This document shows, piece by piece, positions 36,230 through 44,750 of a stretch of DNA of 63,761 nt (position 1 is the stretch's first letter; the number at the start of each line of letters is the position of its first letter). A program made the position numbers and the translations under genes. The stretch comes from Candidatus Hinthialibacteria bacterium OLB16 (GTDB taxonomy: Bacteria; Hinthialibacterota; Hinthialibacteria; OLB16): assembly GCA_001567115.1 (NCBI GenBank), contig LMZT01000111.1, positions 1 to 63,761 on the forward strand, given 5' to 3'. Under the pieces are notes generated by a model. The model worked only from the letters and a program-made list of their open reading frames with translations. It ran no database searches and had not been told where the DNA came from.

Positions 36230-36245
36230 TGGCAGCAACCTTGCT
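36230..36245 (+). promoter_or_regulatory. Sigma54 (-24/-12) promoter of the hexapeptide-repeat gene
   Basis: TGGCAGCAACCTTGCT aligns without gaps to the sigma54 consensus TGGCACGNNNNTTGCW: the GG and GC dinucleotides are 10 bases apart, and TGGCA and TTGCT are intact. Transcription should start near 36257, 57 bases before the ATG at 36314. The site also lies in a 7-bp hairpin (GTTGGCA/TGCTAAC), partly inherent to the consensus. Two NtrC-type activators are encoded within 6 kb on either side. Confidence 0.7.
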
Positions 36246-36313
36246 AACCGATATTCAGCTGGGTAGCATAAGAAACTGAGGGGGAGAACTATATTTCCAC
36301 GGAGGTGGTGTCG

Positions 36314-38188
36314 ATGAAAGCCAGGTGGATTGGCTCCCTGTCAGTCGCAGCAGCGTCTATCTTCGCACTTGCTGGCGCCGGGTATGCTCAGGAAGCTGAA
36401 CAGACAGTAAAAACACAGAGAGGGGCAAACGATATGGTATGCGCCCTCCTGAAAACCAGTGAGGAAATCATCTGGGCCACCCGGACCGAGGTGAGATCCC
36501 GCGAAATTCCCACTACTCGTTCGGAAACCCGCACACGGCTGGTCACTAAATATCGCCCAGAAACCCGTTATCGGGAAGAAACCCGTTACAAGACCGAAAC
36601 CCGCGAAAAAGAAGAGCCAAGAACCCGGCTGGTTTCAAAAACGCGCCCGGTCCAGCGTGAGCGGGAAGAGACTCGTTACAAAACCGAGACCCGTTACAAG
36701 GATGTCGAGAAATCGCGTACTGAAACCCGTGTGAAGATGGAACCCCGCTCACGGCAGGAAACCCGTTACCGTGAGGAAACCCGCACACGCCAGGTCCCCA
36801 AAGTCCGTGAAGAACCTCGTGTCCGCAAAGAGACCCGCTACCGCACCGAAGTCCGCGAGAAGCCGGTCACGGATTATGAAGAGGTCGTGAAGACACGGAT
36901 CGAAACCCGCATGGACACAGTCGAAAAGATGCGTCCAACCACACGGGTCAAAATGGTTCCCAGAACACGAACCGAAGAAAAGACAGTCTATGATGAGCGA
37001 ACCAAAGTTGTTCCGAGAGAACGGGAAATTACACGTTACCGGACTGAAGTGGACTACCGGACCGAAACCCGCCGGAGGTGGGATCCCACCGAAAGGGATG
37101 TGACTCTCTACCGTTGCTCCTACGAATGCCGGGATGGCTGCCCGGTCCGTGTGGCCAAGCCTTATAACACCAAGGTCCGTGACTGGAAGCGCGTGAAATA
37201 CGAGGTTCAGGTTCCCTTCGAGAAACAGGTTCCTTACACCGATACAGTCACCGAAGAAGATGTGGTTTCCTACAAGGTTCCGCGGGTTGAAACTTATGAG
37301 GTCCCTTATGAGGAGCCGGTCGAATACACCGATTATGTTCCATACACCGAGCAGGTTCCCTATGAGGTCGAAGTGCCAGTTGTCGAAAAGGTTCCCACCA
37401 CCCGGCTGGTAAAAGAAGAAATCCAGGTTCCTTATCAGGTCGAAGTGCCCTACACCGAAACAGTCAGCTATACCGATACAGAGACCTATACGGAAAGGGT
37501 TCCCTACACTGTGGATGTTCCCTACGAAGAAGCAGTGGAATATACCGTGCAGGTTCCCTACACCGAAAAAGTTCCCTACGAGGAGCAGGTTGCCTATACC
37601 GTGAAGGTTCCTTACACGGATGAGGAAAGTTATCAGGTTCAGGAAACCTACACAGTGAAAGTCCCTTATCAGGTTCAAGTTCCTTATACCATCCAGGTGC
37701 CCTACACCGAACAGGTGGCCTATCAGGCGCAGGAGCAATATGCCGTTCAGGTGCCTGACAAAAAGGTCGAGCAGTACACGGTTATGGTCAAATACCCCAA
37801 AGCCAAGCATGTCATCGAGACCAAGCACCCATACTTCTGCGGGTCTGCCCCGGTAGGCGGGAATCCATTCGGGCCAAGGCACCCGGCGGGAAGGAACAGG
37901 ACTGTTGATCTTGGAGAACCGACAGTGGTTTCAAACCGCATGGTGAATCTGACTCCCGAGGAGGTTCAGCAGGCCATCACAACTGCCAGTGGACCACTGG
38001 AGCAGGTGATCGGCACAGTCCACACAGCGGTTCAACAGGCACCGGCAGCGGCCCCTCCGCATACTGCCACAGTCTCAACCACACCGGCGCCGCAGCCACC
38101 CGCACAGGCTCCCGGTCCGGCGGAAGATCTGTCACCGGAAGAGGAGCCTTCGGTCGAAGGTGGTGCGCTCCCGGCCATCTGGCAATAA
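36314..38188 (+). CDS. Exported charge-segregated hexapeptide-repeat protein
   Basis: A 624-residue protein with a signal peptide (residues 1-25, ending AGAGYA). Residues 59-256 are 33 uninterrupted hexapeptides of the type E-T-R-Y-R/K-x (for example ETRYRE, EPRTRL, VPKVRE), hand-counted at about +62/-41 charges. Residues 257-287 form a spacer with three cysteines four residues apart (C268, C272, C276). Residues 288-491 are 34 hexapeptides of the type V-P-Y-T/E-x-x (VPYTEQ, VPYEVE, VEYTVQ), about +16/-39. The tail is Pro/Ala-rich. The repeat register is exact and the coding DNA repeats every 18 bases. GGAGGT precedes the ATG at 36314; a GTG at 36305 is in frame. Related Val-Pro-Tyr repeats are known in Planctomycetes; function is unknown. 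Confidence 0.9.
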   Translation: MKARWIGSLSVAAASIFALAGAGYAQEAEQTVKTQRGANDMVCALLKTSEEIIWATRTEVRSREIPTTRSETRTRLVTKYRPETRYREETRYKTETREKEEPRTRLVSKTRPVQREREETRYKTETRYKDVEKSRTETRVKMEPRSRQETRYREETRTRQVPKVREEPRVRKETRYRTEVREKPVTDYEEVVKTRIETRMDTVEKMRPTTRVKMVPRTRTEEKTVYDERTKVVPREREITRYRTEVDYRTETRRRWDPTERDVTLYRCSYECRDGCPVRVAKPYNTKVRDWKRVKYEVQVPFEKQVPYTDTVTEEDVVSYKVPRVETYEVPYEEPVEYTDYVPYTEQVPYEVEVPVVEKVPTTRLVKEEIQVPYQVEVPYTETVSYTDTETYTERVPYTVDVPYEEAVEYTVQVPYTEKVPYEEQVAYTVKVPYTDEESYQVQETYTVKVPYQVQVPYTIQVPYTEQVAYQAQEQYAVQVPDKKVEQYTVMVKYPKAKHVIETKHPYFCGSAPVGGNPFGPRHPAGRNRTVDLGEPTVVSNRMVNLTPEEVQQAITTASGPLEQVIGTVHTAVQQAPAAAPPHTATVSTTPAPQPPAQAPGPAEDLSPEEEPSVEGGALPAIWQ

Positions 38189-38219
38189 ACAGCCCGCTGC
38201 AAATTCAGTTGTTTCCAGG

Positions 38220-38253
38220 AAAGGGTGATCCTCAAGATCACCCTTTCTTCTTT
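38220..38253 (+). terminator. Rho-independent terminator of the hexapeptide-repeat gene
   Basis: The perfect 11-bp stem AAAGGGTGATC/GATCACCCTTT with the loop CTCAA is followed by CTTCTTT, 31 bases after the stop codon. It isolates the repeat gene from the downstream cysteine desulfurase. Confidence 0.85.
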
Positions 38254-38398
38254 AATGGCCTTGTTTCAGATTGCAACAAGGCCGGTCCACCGGGATGCCT
38301 GTCGATGCCACGATTCCTTTCCTGATCGAAGGGGACGAAATGGATTCTGTATTGAACCGGCATCGGGTATGCTGAATATGGAGTCCCAAAGAAAAGCC

Positions 38399-39559
38399 AT
38401 GCCACGGATCGCTTATCTGGATTACAACGCCACCACACCGCTCGACAGCCGGGTTCTTCAAGCCATGCTGCCCTGTCTGCAGGAGGAATGGGGAAACCCT
38501 TCGAGTGTTCATGACTGGGGACAGAGTGCGCGTTACGCTGTTGAAAAGGCACGAGCACAGGTTGCCGATCTGGTCGGTGTATCCGATGAGCACCTGATTT
38601 TTACCGGAACAGGTTCGGAGTCGATCTGCCAGGTCCTTCACTCTGTTGCGAAGAAGTGGCGGGGACAATCCTGCCATATTCTCACCAGCGCCATCGAACA
38701 CCCGGCCACACTGCGTTCCCTGGAACAGCTCCACCAGGATGGGATGATCCAATACTCCACAGTCCTGCCGGAACATTCCGGATGGATCGACCCGAAACGT
38801 GTTGAGTCCATGATTCGGAGCGATACCCGACTGATTTCCATCATGTCAGCCAACAATGAGACCGGGATCATTCAACCGCTTCCCGAGATCGCCGGCCTGG
38901 CTCGCTCCAGAGGGATCGCCATCCATTCCGATATGGTCCAGAGCCTGGGGAAGATCAATCTTCGTTTTGATGATCTGCAGTTGGATTTTGCCTCTTTCGC
39001 TGCGCATAAAATCTATGGACCGAAAGGGATCGGAGCCTTGGCCTTTCGCGAAAAAGGAGATCTGATCCCACTCCTTCATGGCGGAGGGCAGGAGATGGGA
39101 CTGCGAGCGGGAACCGAAAACACTGCAGGAATTGTTGGCTTCGGGGCTGCGGCGGCTCTCTGCAGAGAATTCCTTCCAGAAGAGGCCACCCGTATCACCC
39201 GGCTCCGGGATCAGTTCGAGGAGCAGCTGAAAAAGAAAATCGATGGACTGCATATCCTGGGGGCGGATCAAACCAGGCTGCCCGGCACCTCCTGCATCTG
39301 TTTCGAGGCGCTGCTGGGGACCTATCTGGTTCAGGATCTGGCGGCAGAGGGGATTGCGATTTCGAGCGGCTCTGCCTGCCGGGTGGGAGAATCCAAACCC
39401 TCACATATCCTGCTGGCGATGGGGATCGATCCAGAACTGGCTCGCGGGGCAGTCCGTTTTTCGCTGGGCCGCTTCACTACCGAAGATGAAATACTTCAGG
39501 CTGCCGAACTCACACGCCGGGCAGTCCTCCAGCTGCGGCAGAATCCCGAAAAGATATGA
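38399..39559 (+). CDS. iscS: Cysteine desulfurase (NifS/IscS family)
   Basis: A PLP enzyme of about 386 residues that removes sulfur from L-cysteine for Fe-S clusters or tRNA thiolation. It begins with YLDYNATTPLDSRV, has FTGTGSESI for cofactor binding, IEHPA, SANNETGIIQPL, and the Schiff-base lysine in FAAHKIYGPKGIGAL. The mobile-loop cysteine is present in SSGSACRVGESKPSH. The ATG at 38399 is chosen because family proteins begin just there; in-frame ATGs at 38378 and 38369 are possible, and none has a clear ribosome binding site. No IscU, IscR or tRNA thiolase gene is adjacent, so its sulfur acceptor is unclear. Confidence 0.92.
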   Translation: MPRIAYLDYNATTPLDSRVLQAMLPCLQEEWGNPSSVHDWGQSARYAVEKARAQVADLVGVSDEHLIFTGTGSESICQVLHSVAKKWRGQSCHILTSAIEHPATLRSLEQLHQDGMIQYSTVLPEHSGWIDPKRVESMIRSDTRLISIMSANNETGIIQPLPEIAGLARSRGIAIHSDMVQSLGKINLRFDDLQLDFASFAAHKIYGPKGIGALAFREKGDLIPLLHGGGQEMGLRAGTENTAGIVGFGAAAALCREFLPEEATRITRLRDQFEEQLKKKIDGLHILGADQTRLPGTSCICFEALLGTYLVQDLAAEGIAISSGSACRVGESKPSHILLAMGIDPELARGAVRFSLGRFTTEDEILQAAELTRRAVLQLRQNPEKI

Positions 39560-39568
39560 GGAGCCGCT

Positions 39569-40930
39569 TCAGAAAAGGCCGTCCTGTTTCCTTCCGAGGA
39601 AGCCGCCATTGCTGAGGTACTGGTAGGTTCCCACGAGATCGAATCCATACCGTGGAAAATATGGAGCGAGGCTGCCGTGGGTAAAGAAGTGCATGTGCTC
39701 CGGGTTGGCATACCCGGTTTTTTCATCGAGCCGGTTGCGCAACGGAAGCCGGTCCAGCTCGAGGGTGGGTGTTTCGATAAACAGGTACCCCCCGGGACGG
39801 AGCAGCTGGTGGGCTTTCTGAAACAATTCCGAGGGATGATCGAGGTGTTCGATCACATGGAAGGTATAAACCAGGTCATAATTCGCAGTGGCGGGCTGCA
39901 GTGCTTTCAGGCTGGTGGCATTGACATCCAGGCTGTATTTTCTCACACAGTAATCCGCCAGCGCCTTTGATCCTTCAATGCCCGCTCCGGTGAGGCCTGC
40001 CCGGACCAGGCTGGCGAGGAATTGCCCCTGCCCGCACCCCACTTCAAACACCTTCCAGCCGGCAGAGGGAAAGTCGATATCGAGGTTCCTGAAAAGCCCT
40101 TTCATCGATTTGAGCCGGACATCGATCAGGGCCGGGTCGCTCCATTCTTCCTCAAGCCCCACAATAATTTCTTCGCGTTCGAAAAAGCCCGAAAAGACAT
40201 CCTGCCCTTCAGGGGGTTTGCGTTCGGCTGTTTCCAGGCCGCAGGAGAGACACCGAACCACTTTGGTTCTGCGGTGAAAGAAGAGAACTTCGAACCGATT
40301 TCCTCCGCATAAATCGCAGTGCTGGAGAGGGAAATGCCAGGTCTTTTCGCGCACCAGGGAATGATACAGGAAGGCCAGATAAGCCTTGAGGCCAACCAGG
40401 CGTATGGCGGACCCGCTTCGCGGCAGAAGCCACAGCTCCCTGCCAAGCGCACAATAGAAGCCTGGTGACACAAGCACCCTGCCGAGCTCTGGCAGCTTCC
40501 TCAGGCCTCGCTGAAGGAGCAATCGCCAGGCAGGCTCACATCGAGCCAGCCGGATCTGAAGATCTTTCGATTCAAAAACAGGCTGGCCTTTCAGCTGGAG
40601 GTAGGTCCGGTATGCCCGGTCATGCTGCCCAAGTGAATAAAATGCATCTCCTAGCAGGAGGACTGCTTCAGGCAAACCGGGTTTGATCTCGAGGACTTTC
40701 TGATAACAGAGGACCGCCTCCTCGATGCGTCCCTGCTGCACCAGCAGATGAGCCAGGTGCCCCCAGGAGTCATGAAAATCCGGAGCAGCCCGGGAAAGGT
40801 CTTTGAGGATCTGCTCCCCTTCAGCCAGGCGTCCCAGCCGTACCGCTTCCAGTGCGGCGTCGAGTTGGTCTTGGGGGTTAAGCGAAGAACCAGGCATGGC
40901 AACCAGATCATAAAAAAAGAGGTGAATCAT
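39569..40930 (-). CDS. TPR-containing SAM-dependent methyltransferase (copy 2)
   Basis: A 453-residue paralogue of the protein at 484-1821 with the same layout. N-terminal TPRs (residues about 15-125: WGHLAHLLVQQGRIEEAVLCYQKVLEI) are followed by the zinc-ribbon-like CDLCG ... CLSCGLE and the methyltransferase motif FEVGCGQGQFL. TFHVIEHLDHPSELF matches the FHILEHLDSP block of copy 1, and the shared stretch PPxGQDVxSGFxEREEI is highly conserved between the two. The ATG at 40930 has AGAGGTGG upstream; an ATG at 40897 is an alternative. It is convergent with iscS, 9 bases apart. The substrate is unknown. Confidence 0.86.
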   Translation of the reverse strand: MIHLFFYDLVAMPGSSLNPQDQLDAALEAVRLGRLAEGEQILKDLSRAAPDFHDSWGHLAHLLVQQGRIEEAVLCYQKVLEIKPGLPEAVLLLGDAFYSLGQHDRAYRTYLQLKGQPVFESKDLQIRLARCEPAWRLLLQRGLRKLPELGRVLVSPGFYCALGRELWLLPRSGSAIRLVGLKAYLAFLYHSLVREKTWHFPLQHCDLCGGNRFEVLFFHRRTKVVRCLSCGLETAERKPPEGQDVFSGFFEREEIIVGLEEEWSDPALIDVRLKSMKGLFRNLDIDFPSAGWKVFEVGCGQGQFLASLVRAGLTGAGIEGSKALADYCVRKYSLDVNATSLKALQPATANYDLVYTFHVIEHLDHPSELFQKAHQLLRPGGYLFIETPTLELDRLPLRNRLDEKTGYANPEHMHFFTHGSLAPYFPRYGFDLVGTYQYLSNGGFLGRKQDGLF

Positions 40931-40982
40931 CGATGACCCACCTCTTTTCTGTCAGCCAGTTTCAGAACAGGCGCGCTGAAAA

Positions 40983-41783
40983 TTATCTTTCGGACCCGGA
41001 GAGCAGGCTCTGCTCGATATTCCGCATCATGTCATATTCTTCGTCGGTGACCGAAAAGCGCTTTTCTTCGGCTTCCCGTTTGGATTCAGATCCTTTCGAT
41101 TTCAGGCCGAAGACCTGGGATTCCTGTTCCACACCATCTTTTTTGGCCTGGACTTTGTTTTTCCGGGCAGGTTCGATCTGGGCTACCAGGGCTTCCGGAG
41201 AAGTCGATGGGGCCTGATCGGCAAACTCCCAGTCACTGGATGGAGATGTGGGGGCTTCGAGCGCCACGGCACTGCTTCCTGACTGGCTGCCATTCAATCC
41301 GAAGTGATTGAGTATCTGGGCATCATCCATGTTTGACCACTGCGATCCCTGAGCGGTGCGGGGCGGGCTGATTCCTGCAGGAGGTGTTGATTTCTGTGAC
41401 ATGGGAACTGACTCGAGCGGCGGGGGCGGAAGGGACTCTGAGTTCATCTCCGGCATGACCGAAGGCAGATCCGAAGAGGAGGATGGAGGCGGCAGCAGCT
41501 TTGGCCCGCCCGGGCCATCGACAGCAACAGTCGGTATCGGATCAGAGACACCATAAGGATTCCCGATGCCGCAGATCGAGCAATTCTGGAGCAGCAGATG
41601 CGGGCGAATCGCATAGATCGGAGCAAGGATGGTGTATTTGAGGGCTGTTCCGACACAGGGATCCGGACACAGGACCAGGTCGGCGCAGCTGTATGAATGA
41701 GCGAAATATTCCTGTGCTGCCTGCTGTTGGTAGAAATCCTGTATCTTCAGGGTCTTTGTAATCCAGCAATCCAGGCAGATCAT
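40983..41783 (-). CDS. Pro/Ser-rich protein, main part of a probably frameshifted exported protein
   Basis: A 266-residue frame with a cysteine-rich start (CLDC, CADLVLCPDPC, CSICG), a Pro/Ser-rich middle (LLPPPSSSSDLP, SLPPPPLESVP) and a charged C terminus (KREAEEKRFSVTDEEYDMM). No family is recognised. The ATG overlaps the previous stop in ATGA and has no ribosome binding site. Adding one G to the GGA at about 41800 would join it to the upstream signal-peptide frame as ...SFPGIPLLSPTMICLDC.... It is therefore either translationally coupled to, or more likely the continuation of, the 41780-42001 frame. The pairs of cysteines could bind metal or form disulfides after export. Confidence 0.6.
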   Translation of the reverse strand: MICLDCWITKTLKIQDFYQQQAAQEYFAHSYSCADLVLCPDPCVGTALKYTILAPIYAIRPHLLLQNCSICGIGNPYGVSDPIPTVAVDGPGGPKLLPPPSSSSDLPSVMPEMNSESLPPPPLESVPMSQKSTPPAGISPPRTAQGSQWSNMDDAQILNHFGLNGSQSGSSAVALEAPTSPSSDWEFADQAPSTSPEALVAQIEPARKNKVQAKKDGVEQESQVFGLKSKGSESKREAEEKRFSVTDEEYDMMRNIEQSLLSGSER

Positions 41784-42001
41784 GGTCGGACTGAGCAGAG
41801 GGATCCAGGGAAGCTTCCATCTTCAACATCAGCCGTGTCTTCATCAGAAAAATTTCCGAACCCCATGTCCTCGGATCTTTCATCCATGCGGACAACTCTT
41901 CCACCTTCAAAGGCTTGAGGCTGGGACCAGGAAGGATCACCCATTGCAGAGATCACAACCCCGACCCCAAGAACCACCAGAAAGCTGCGGCACATTTTCA
42001 T
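41780..42001 (-). CDS. Signal-peptide-bearing N terminus of an exported protein (probably frameshifted)
   Basis: A 73-residue frame beginning MKMCRSFLVVLGVGVVISAMG, a clear signal peptide, followed by an acidic stretch (MGFGNFSDEDTADVEDGSF). It ends in ATGA overlapping the next start. The ATG at 42001 has GAAGGG at good spacing; upstream in-frame codons to 42166 do not look like protein. Read with the next frame it would give an exported protein of about 340 residues. Confidence 0.55.
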   Translation of the reverse strand: MKMCRSFLVVLGVGVVISAMGDPSWSQPQAFEGGRVVRMDERSEDMGFGNFSDEDTADVEDGSFPGSLCSVRP

Positions 42002-42346
42002 AACAGAATACCCTTCTCGCACCCACCTCCCCAGGTGAGTCGATCTGATTTTTTCTCCCCCACCAGTCACGGCCATAGTAAAGCACAAATCCCCGGGTTC
42101 CGTCAAAGGGAATGAACCATTTTTTCGGGTTGTATCCAGAGATTCCCGCCATTCGAAAAATTTCAATCCGGACTTGGCGGCACAGCCTCCCCGGGCAGCG
42201 ACTCCAAAGTGAAATCAAAAAAAGACTCTGGAAAACAGGGAGCATGGATGGTACTATGAATCAGTTGTCAGGATAGAGTGAAAGGTTATCAGACGAGACA
42301 AACACTCCCTCTAATCCACTCTATTTGGCGGCTGAAGGGGTTAAAA

Positions 42347-43894
42347 ATGAAGAAGAAAAGTATAGCAGGACAGAAAATACGCATACTCCTGATCGATCAA
42401 GATCCTGATGTTCGTCAAATCATTGAGAACCAGGGCATCATCGATATCTACGATTTTGAGATGGTCCAGGATACACCTGTTGCGCTCAAGGTTGCTGAGG
42501 AATTCAATCCGGACTTTGTCCTGCTCGATCTTGAAACTGTCGGGCGGGACCGGTTTGAAATCATGCGCAAGCTGAAATCAATCGATCCGGATGTGGCCAT
42601 CATTGCCCTGGCGCAAACCCGGCACACCGATGAAGTCCGTGAGGTGCTCGAGCTGGGAGCCGAAGATTTCATGGCGAAGCCATTCGATCCCAGCCTGATA
42701 GAAATCGCCATGCGCAATATCCGTGAGAAACGGAACCTGCGGGAACAGGTCAGCCGTCTGCGAGGCGAACTCGAGCGCGACCATGCCTTTGGCATGCTGG
42801 TGGGAGAAACCAATTCCATCATTGCCTTGAGGGAGTTCATCGAGCAGGTTGCCGATACGGATTTGAACATCCTCATCCGGGGGGAGAGTGGCACCGGAAA
42901 GGATGTGACCTCGCGCCTGATCCATCAGCTTTCAGGGCGGCGTGACAAGCCATTTGTCAAAGTCAACTGTGCGGCGCTGCCGGATAACCTGATCGAATCG
43001 GAGCTGTTCGGTTATGAGAAAGGGGCTTTTACCGGGGCAGTCAGAGCCAAGCCGGGCCGTTTTCAGCTGGCGCATGGCGGCACGATTTTTCTGGATGAAA
43101 TTACAGAGATTCCCTTTCCTCTCCAGTCCAAGCTGCTGCAGGTTCTCGAGCAGCGGGAATTCGTCACTGTGGGTGGCACCCGCACAATCCGGGTGGATTG
43201 CCGTTGCATCGCAGCCACGAATGCCCACATGGAACAGATGATGAGCCATCAGAGGTTTCGGGAGGACCTCTTTTTCAGATTGAACGAGTTTTCGATATCA
43301 CTGCCACCCCTGCGCGAACGCAAGGAAGACATCCCCTTGCTGATCGATTATTTCCTGAGTGTCTATTCGGAACGTTACCAGCGCAAACGGCTTTCGCTTC
43401 CGCAGGAAACCATCCAGCAGATGATGGATTATCCCTGGCCGGGCAATATCCGTGAGCTGGAAAGCCTCCTCAAGCGGGTGATCGTTCTCGACAGCGAAGA
43501 GATCATCTACCAGACCATCGGAAGCAGGCATGGGCCGCGTGCCCCATTGCTGGTGGAGATGAAATCTCAGGCTCATTTTCCCCCGCAGGCCTCCCCCCCC
43601 GAATCAGCCCCGGGTGTCTTGGCTTTTCCAATGGAGCCAGCCTCTCACCGCGTTCAGACTCCGCCTCCAGCAGCGGTGGAAGTCCCACCCTCGGAAACAC
43701 CTCAGCCCTTCAAGGCCACTCCACTGAAAGATATTGTGGAGCAGGCAGTCGAAGCCGCTGAAAAAAAGACCATCCTGGAATCTCTCGATCGCCTGCGCTG
43801 GAACCGCCGCAAGGTCGCACAACACCTCGGGATCAGCTACAGCTCGCTGCTGAGGAGGATCGAAAAATACGGGCTGAAGAACGACAACCCTTGA
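42347..43894 (+). CDS. NtrC-family sigma54-dependent response regulator 2
   Basis: A 515-residue regulator. The receiver domain has ILLIDQDPDVR, the phosphoacceptor in FVLLDLETVG and lysine in FMAKPFDP. The AAA+ domain has GESGTGKDVTSR, the sigma54-contact loop EKGAFTGAVRAK and IFLDEITEIP. A Pro-rich linker (about 420-455) leads to a Fis-type DNA-binding end (WNRRKVAQHLGISYSSLLRRI). The ATG at 42347 follows GAAGGGG; a GTG at 42278 is in frame but lacks similarity. No sensor kinase is adjacent. The downstream degenerate GGDEF-like gene has a possible sigma54 promoter and is a plausible target. Confidence 0.94.
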   Translation: MKKKSIAGQKIRILLIDQDPDVRQIIENQGIIDIYDFEMVQDTPVALKVAEEFNPDFVLLDLETVGRDRFEIMRKLKSIDPDVAIIALAQTRHTDEVREVLELGAEDFMAKPFDPSLIEIAMRNIREKRNLREQVSRLRGELERDHAFGMLVGETNSIIALREFIEQVADTDLNILIRGESGTGKDVTSRLIHQLSGRRDKPFVKVNCAALPDNLIESELFGYEKGAFTGAVRAKPGRFQLAHGGTIFLDEITEIPFPLQSKLLQVLEQREFVTVGGTRTIRVDCRCIAATNAHMEQMMSHQRFREDLFFRLNEFSISLPPLRERKEDIPLLIDYFLSVYSERYQRKRLSLPQETIQQMMDYPWPGNIRELESLLKRVIVLDSEEIIYQTIGSRHGPRAPLLVEMKSQAHFPPQASPPESAPGVLAFPMEPASHRVQTPPPAAVEVPPSETPQPFKATPLKDIVEQAVEAAEKKTILESLDRLRWNRRKVAQHLGISYSSLLRRIEKYGLKNDNP

Positions 43895-44089
43895 TAAACC
43901 GTGTGAGTATCCATAAAAATAAACGCCACAGACATTCACTTGAGGTGATCCTGAAAATTTCAGAGGTGAACAATGTTTTATCAGATGGGCGAAACAGTTC
44001 CCGGGATTGAGTGATGGATGGGGAACGGGCCGGTCCATCGAGCTGGGAAATCAACTGAATTCAAAGTAAATTCGGCTGCATAGAGGAAC

Positions 44090-44104
44090 TGGTCCTGAAA
44101 TTGC
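44090..44104 (+). promoter_or_regulatory. Possible sigma54 promoter before the GGDEF-like gene
   Basis: TGGTCCTGAAATTGC has GG and GC exactly 10 bases apart and an intact TTGC, but the -24 half deviates from TGGCAC. The predicted start near 44116 leaves a 50-base leader before 44166. It lies directly downstream of an NtrC-type regulator gene. Confidence 0.4.
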
Positions 44105-44165
44105 GAATTTAATATCTCGTATCGAGAAGGAAGTATTCCTTTTCCATGGGGAAGGCGGTTTGTAA

Positions 44166-44750
44166 ATGACCTTGAATGAATTGGATGCACTGCGGGATGA
44201 AAATCAGACACTTCGCCTCAGGGTCGCAGCGCTCGAAAATCAGCTGGAATCCATCCGCCTTCAGCGGGTAGCTCAAGATTTTCTGGAAACACATGGCCTT
44301 GTCGATGAGCCCTATTTTATAAGAAGACTGCATGAATCCGTCTTGTCCGCTGAAAGGTATGCTCGATTCGTCACTCTGGTGATGGTGGTTCTGCCTGGAG
44401 AAAAAGGGGAGAACGAGGGGAATAATTCCAGCCTTGAATCGGCTGCACGGTTGCGGGCCGAGCTGCGCCAGACTGACCTGGTCGGCTATTCGAACTCGGG
44501 GCGGATATTCATCCTCCTGGAAGAATCGGATCCCCAGCAGGCGGTTCAGGCCCTGCGGCGTGTCACCCGCGAAATAATGGATTATCCGCACCCGCATTAT
44601 GCGCTGGCGAATTATCCCAATGATTCCAGCCGGGATGACACCCTGCTCGAGATTGTTTCAGCCAGGACCTCTGACCTGCGTGCACGCATTTCCAATCAGA
44701 CCGATCCGGTGGTTCATACCGGGGAGGCGGTTCTTTCGCTGTTCAACTGA
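44166..44750 (+). CDS. Coiled-coil protein with degenerate GGDEF-like domain
   Basis: A 194-residue cytoplasmic protein. Residues 1-35 form a leucine-rich coiled coil (LDALRDENQTLRLRVAALENQL). The rest resembles a diguanylate-cyclase fold: RLHESVLSAERYARFVTLVMV, then LRQTDLVGYSNSGRIFILLEESD where active enzymes have the GGDEF motif, and LRRVTREI afterwards. The active-site loop reads SNSGRIF, so cyclase activity is unlikely. It could sense nucleotides or serve as a dimerisation module. It follows response regulator 2 in the same direction after 271 bases. Confidence 0.6.
   Translation: MTLNELDALRDENQTLRLRVAALENQLESIRLQRVAQDFLETHGLVDEPYFIRRLHESVLSAERYARFVTLVMVVLPGEKGENEGNNSSLESAARLRAELRQTDLVGYSNSGRIFILLEESDPQQAVQALRRVTREIMDYPHPHYALANYPNDSSRDDTLLEIVSARTSDLRARISNQTDPVVHTGEAVLSLFN

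Noticed and set aside
36180-36300. A possible riboswitch (c-di-GMP type) because of GGGGCAAAACC and nearby hairpins
   Set aside because: The conserved core of known classes is not reproduced, and most of it lies upstream of the predicted transcription start.
36488-37786. 18-base periodic DNA as a possible CRISPR or satellite array
   Set aside because: The period follows the hexapeptide code, with codon-level variation and no constant repeat or unique spacers.
36749-37882. A 377-codon minus-strand ORF with regular GN-type repeats
   Set aside because: Antisense image of the hexapeptide array; no start signal and no signal peptide, while the sense frame has promoter, ribosome binding site, signal peptide and terminator.
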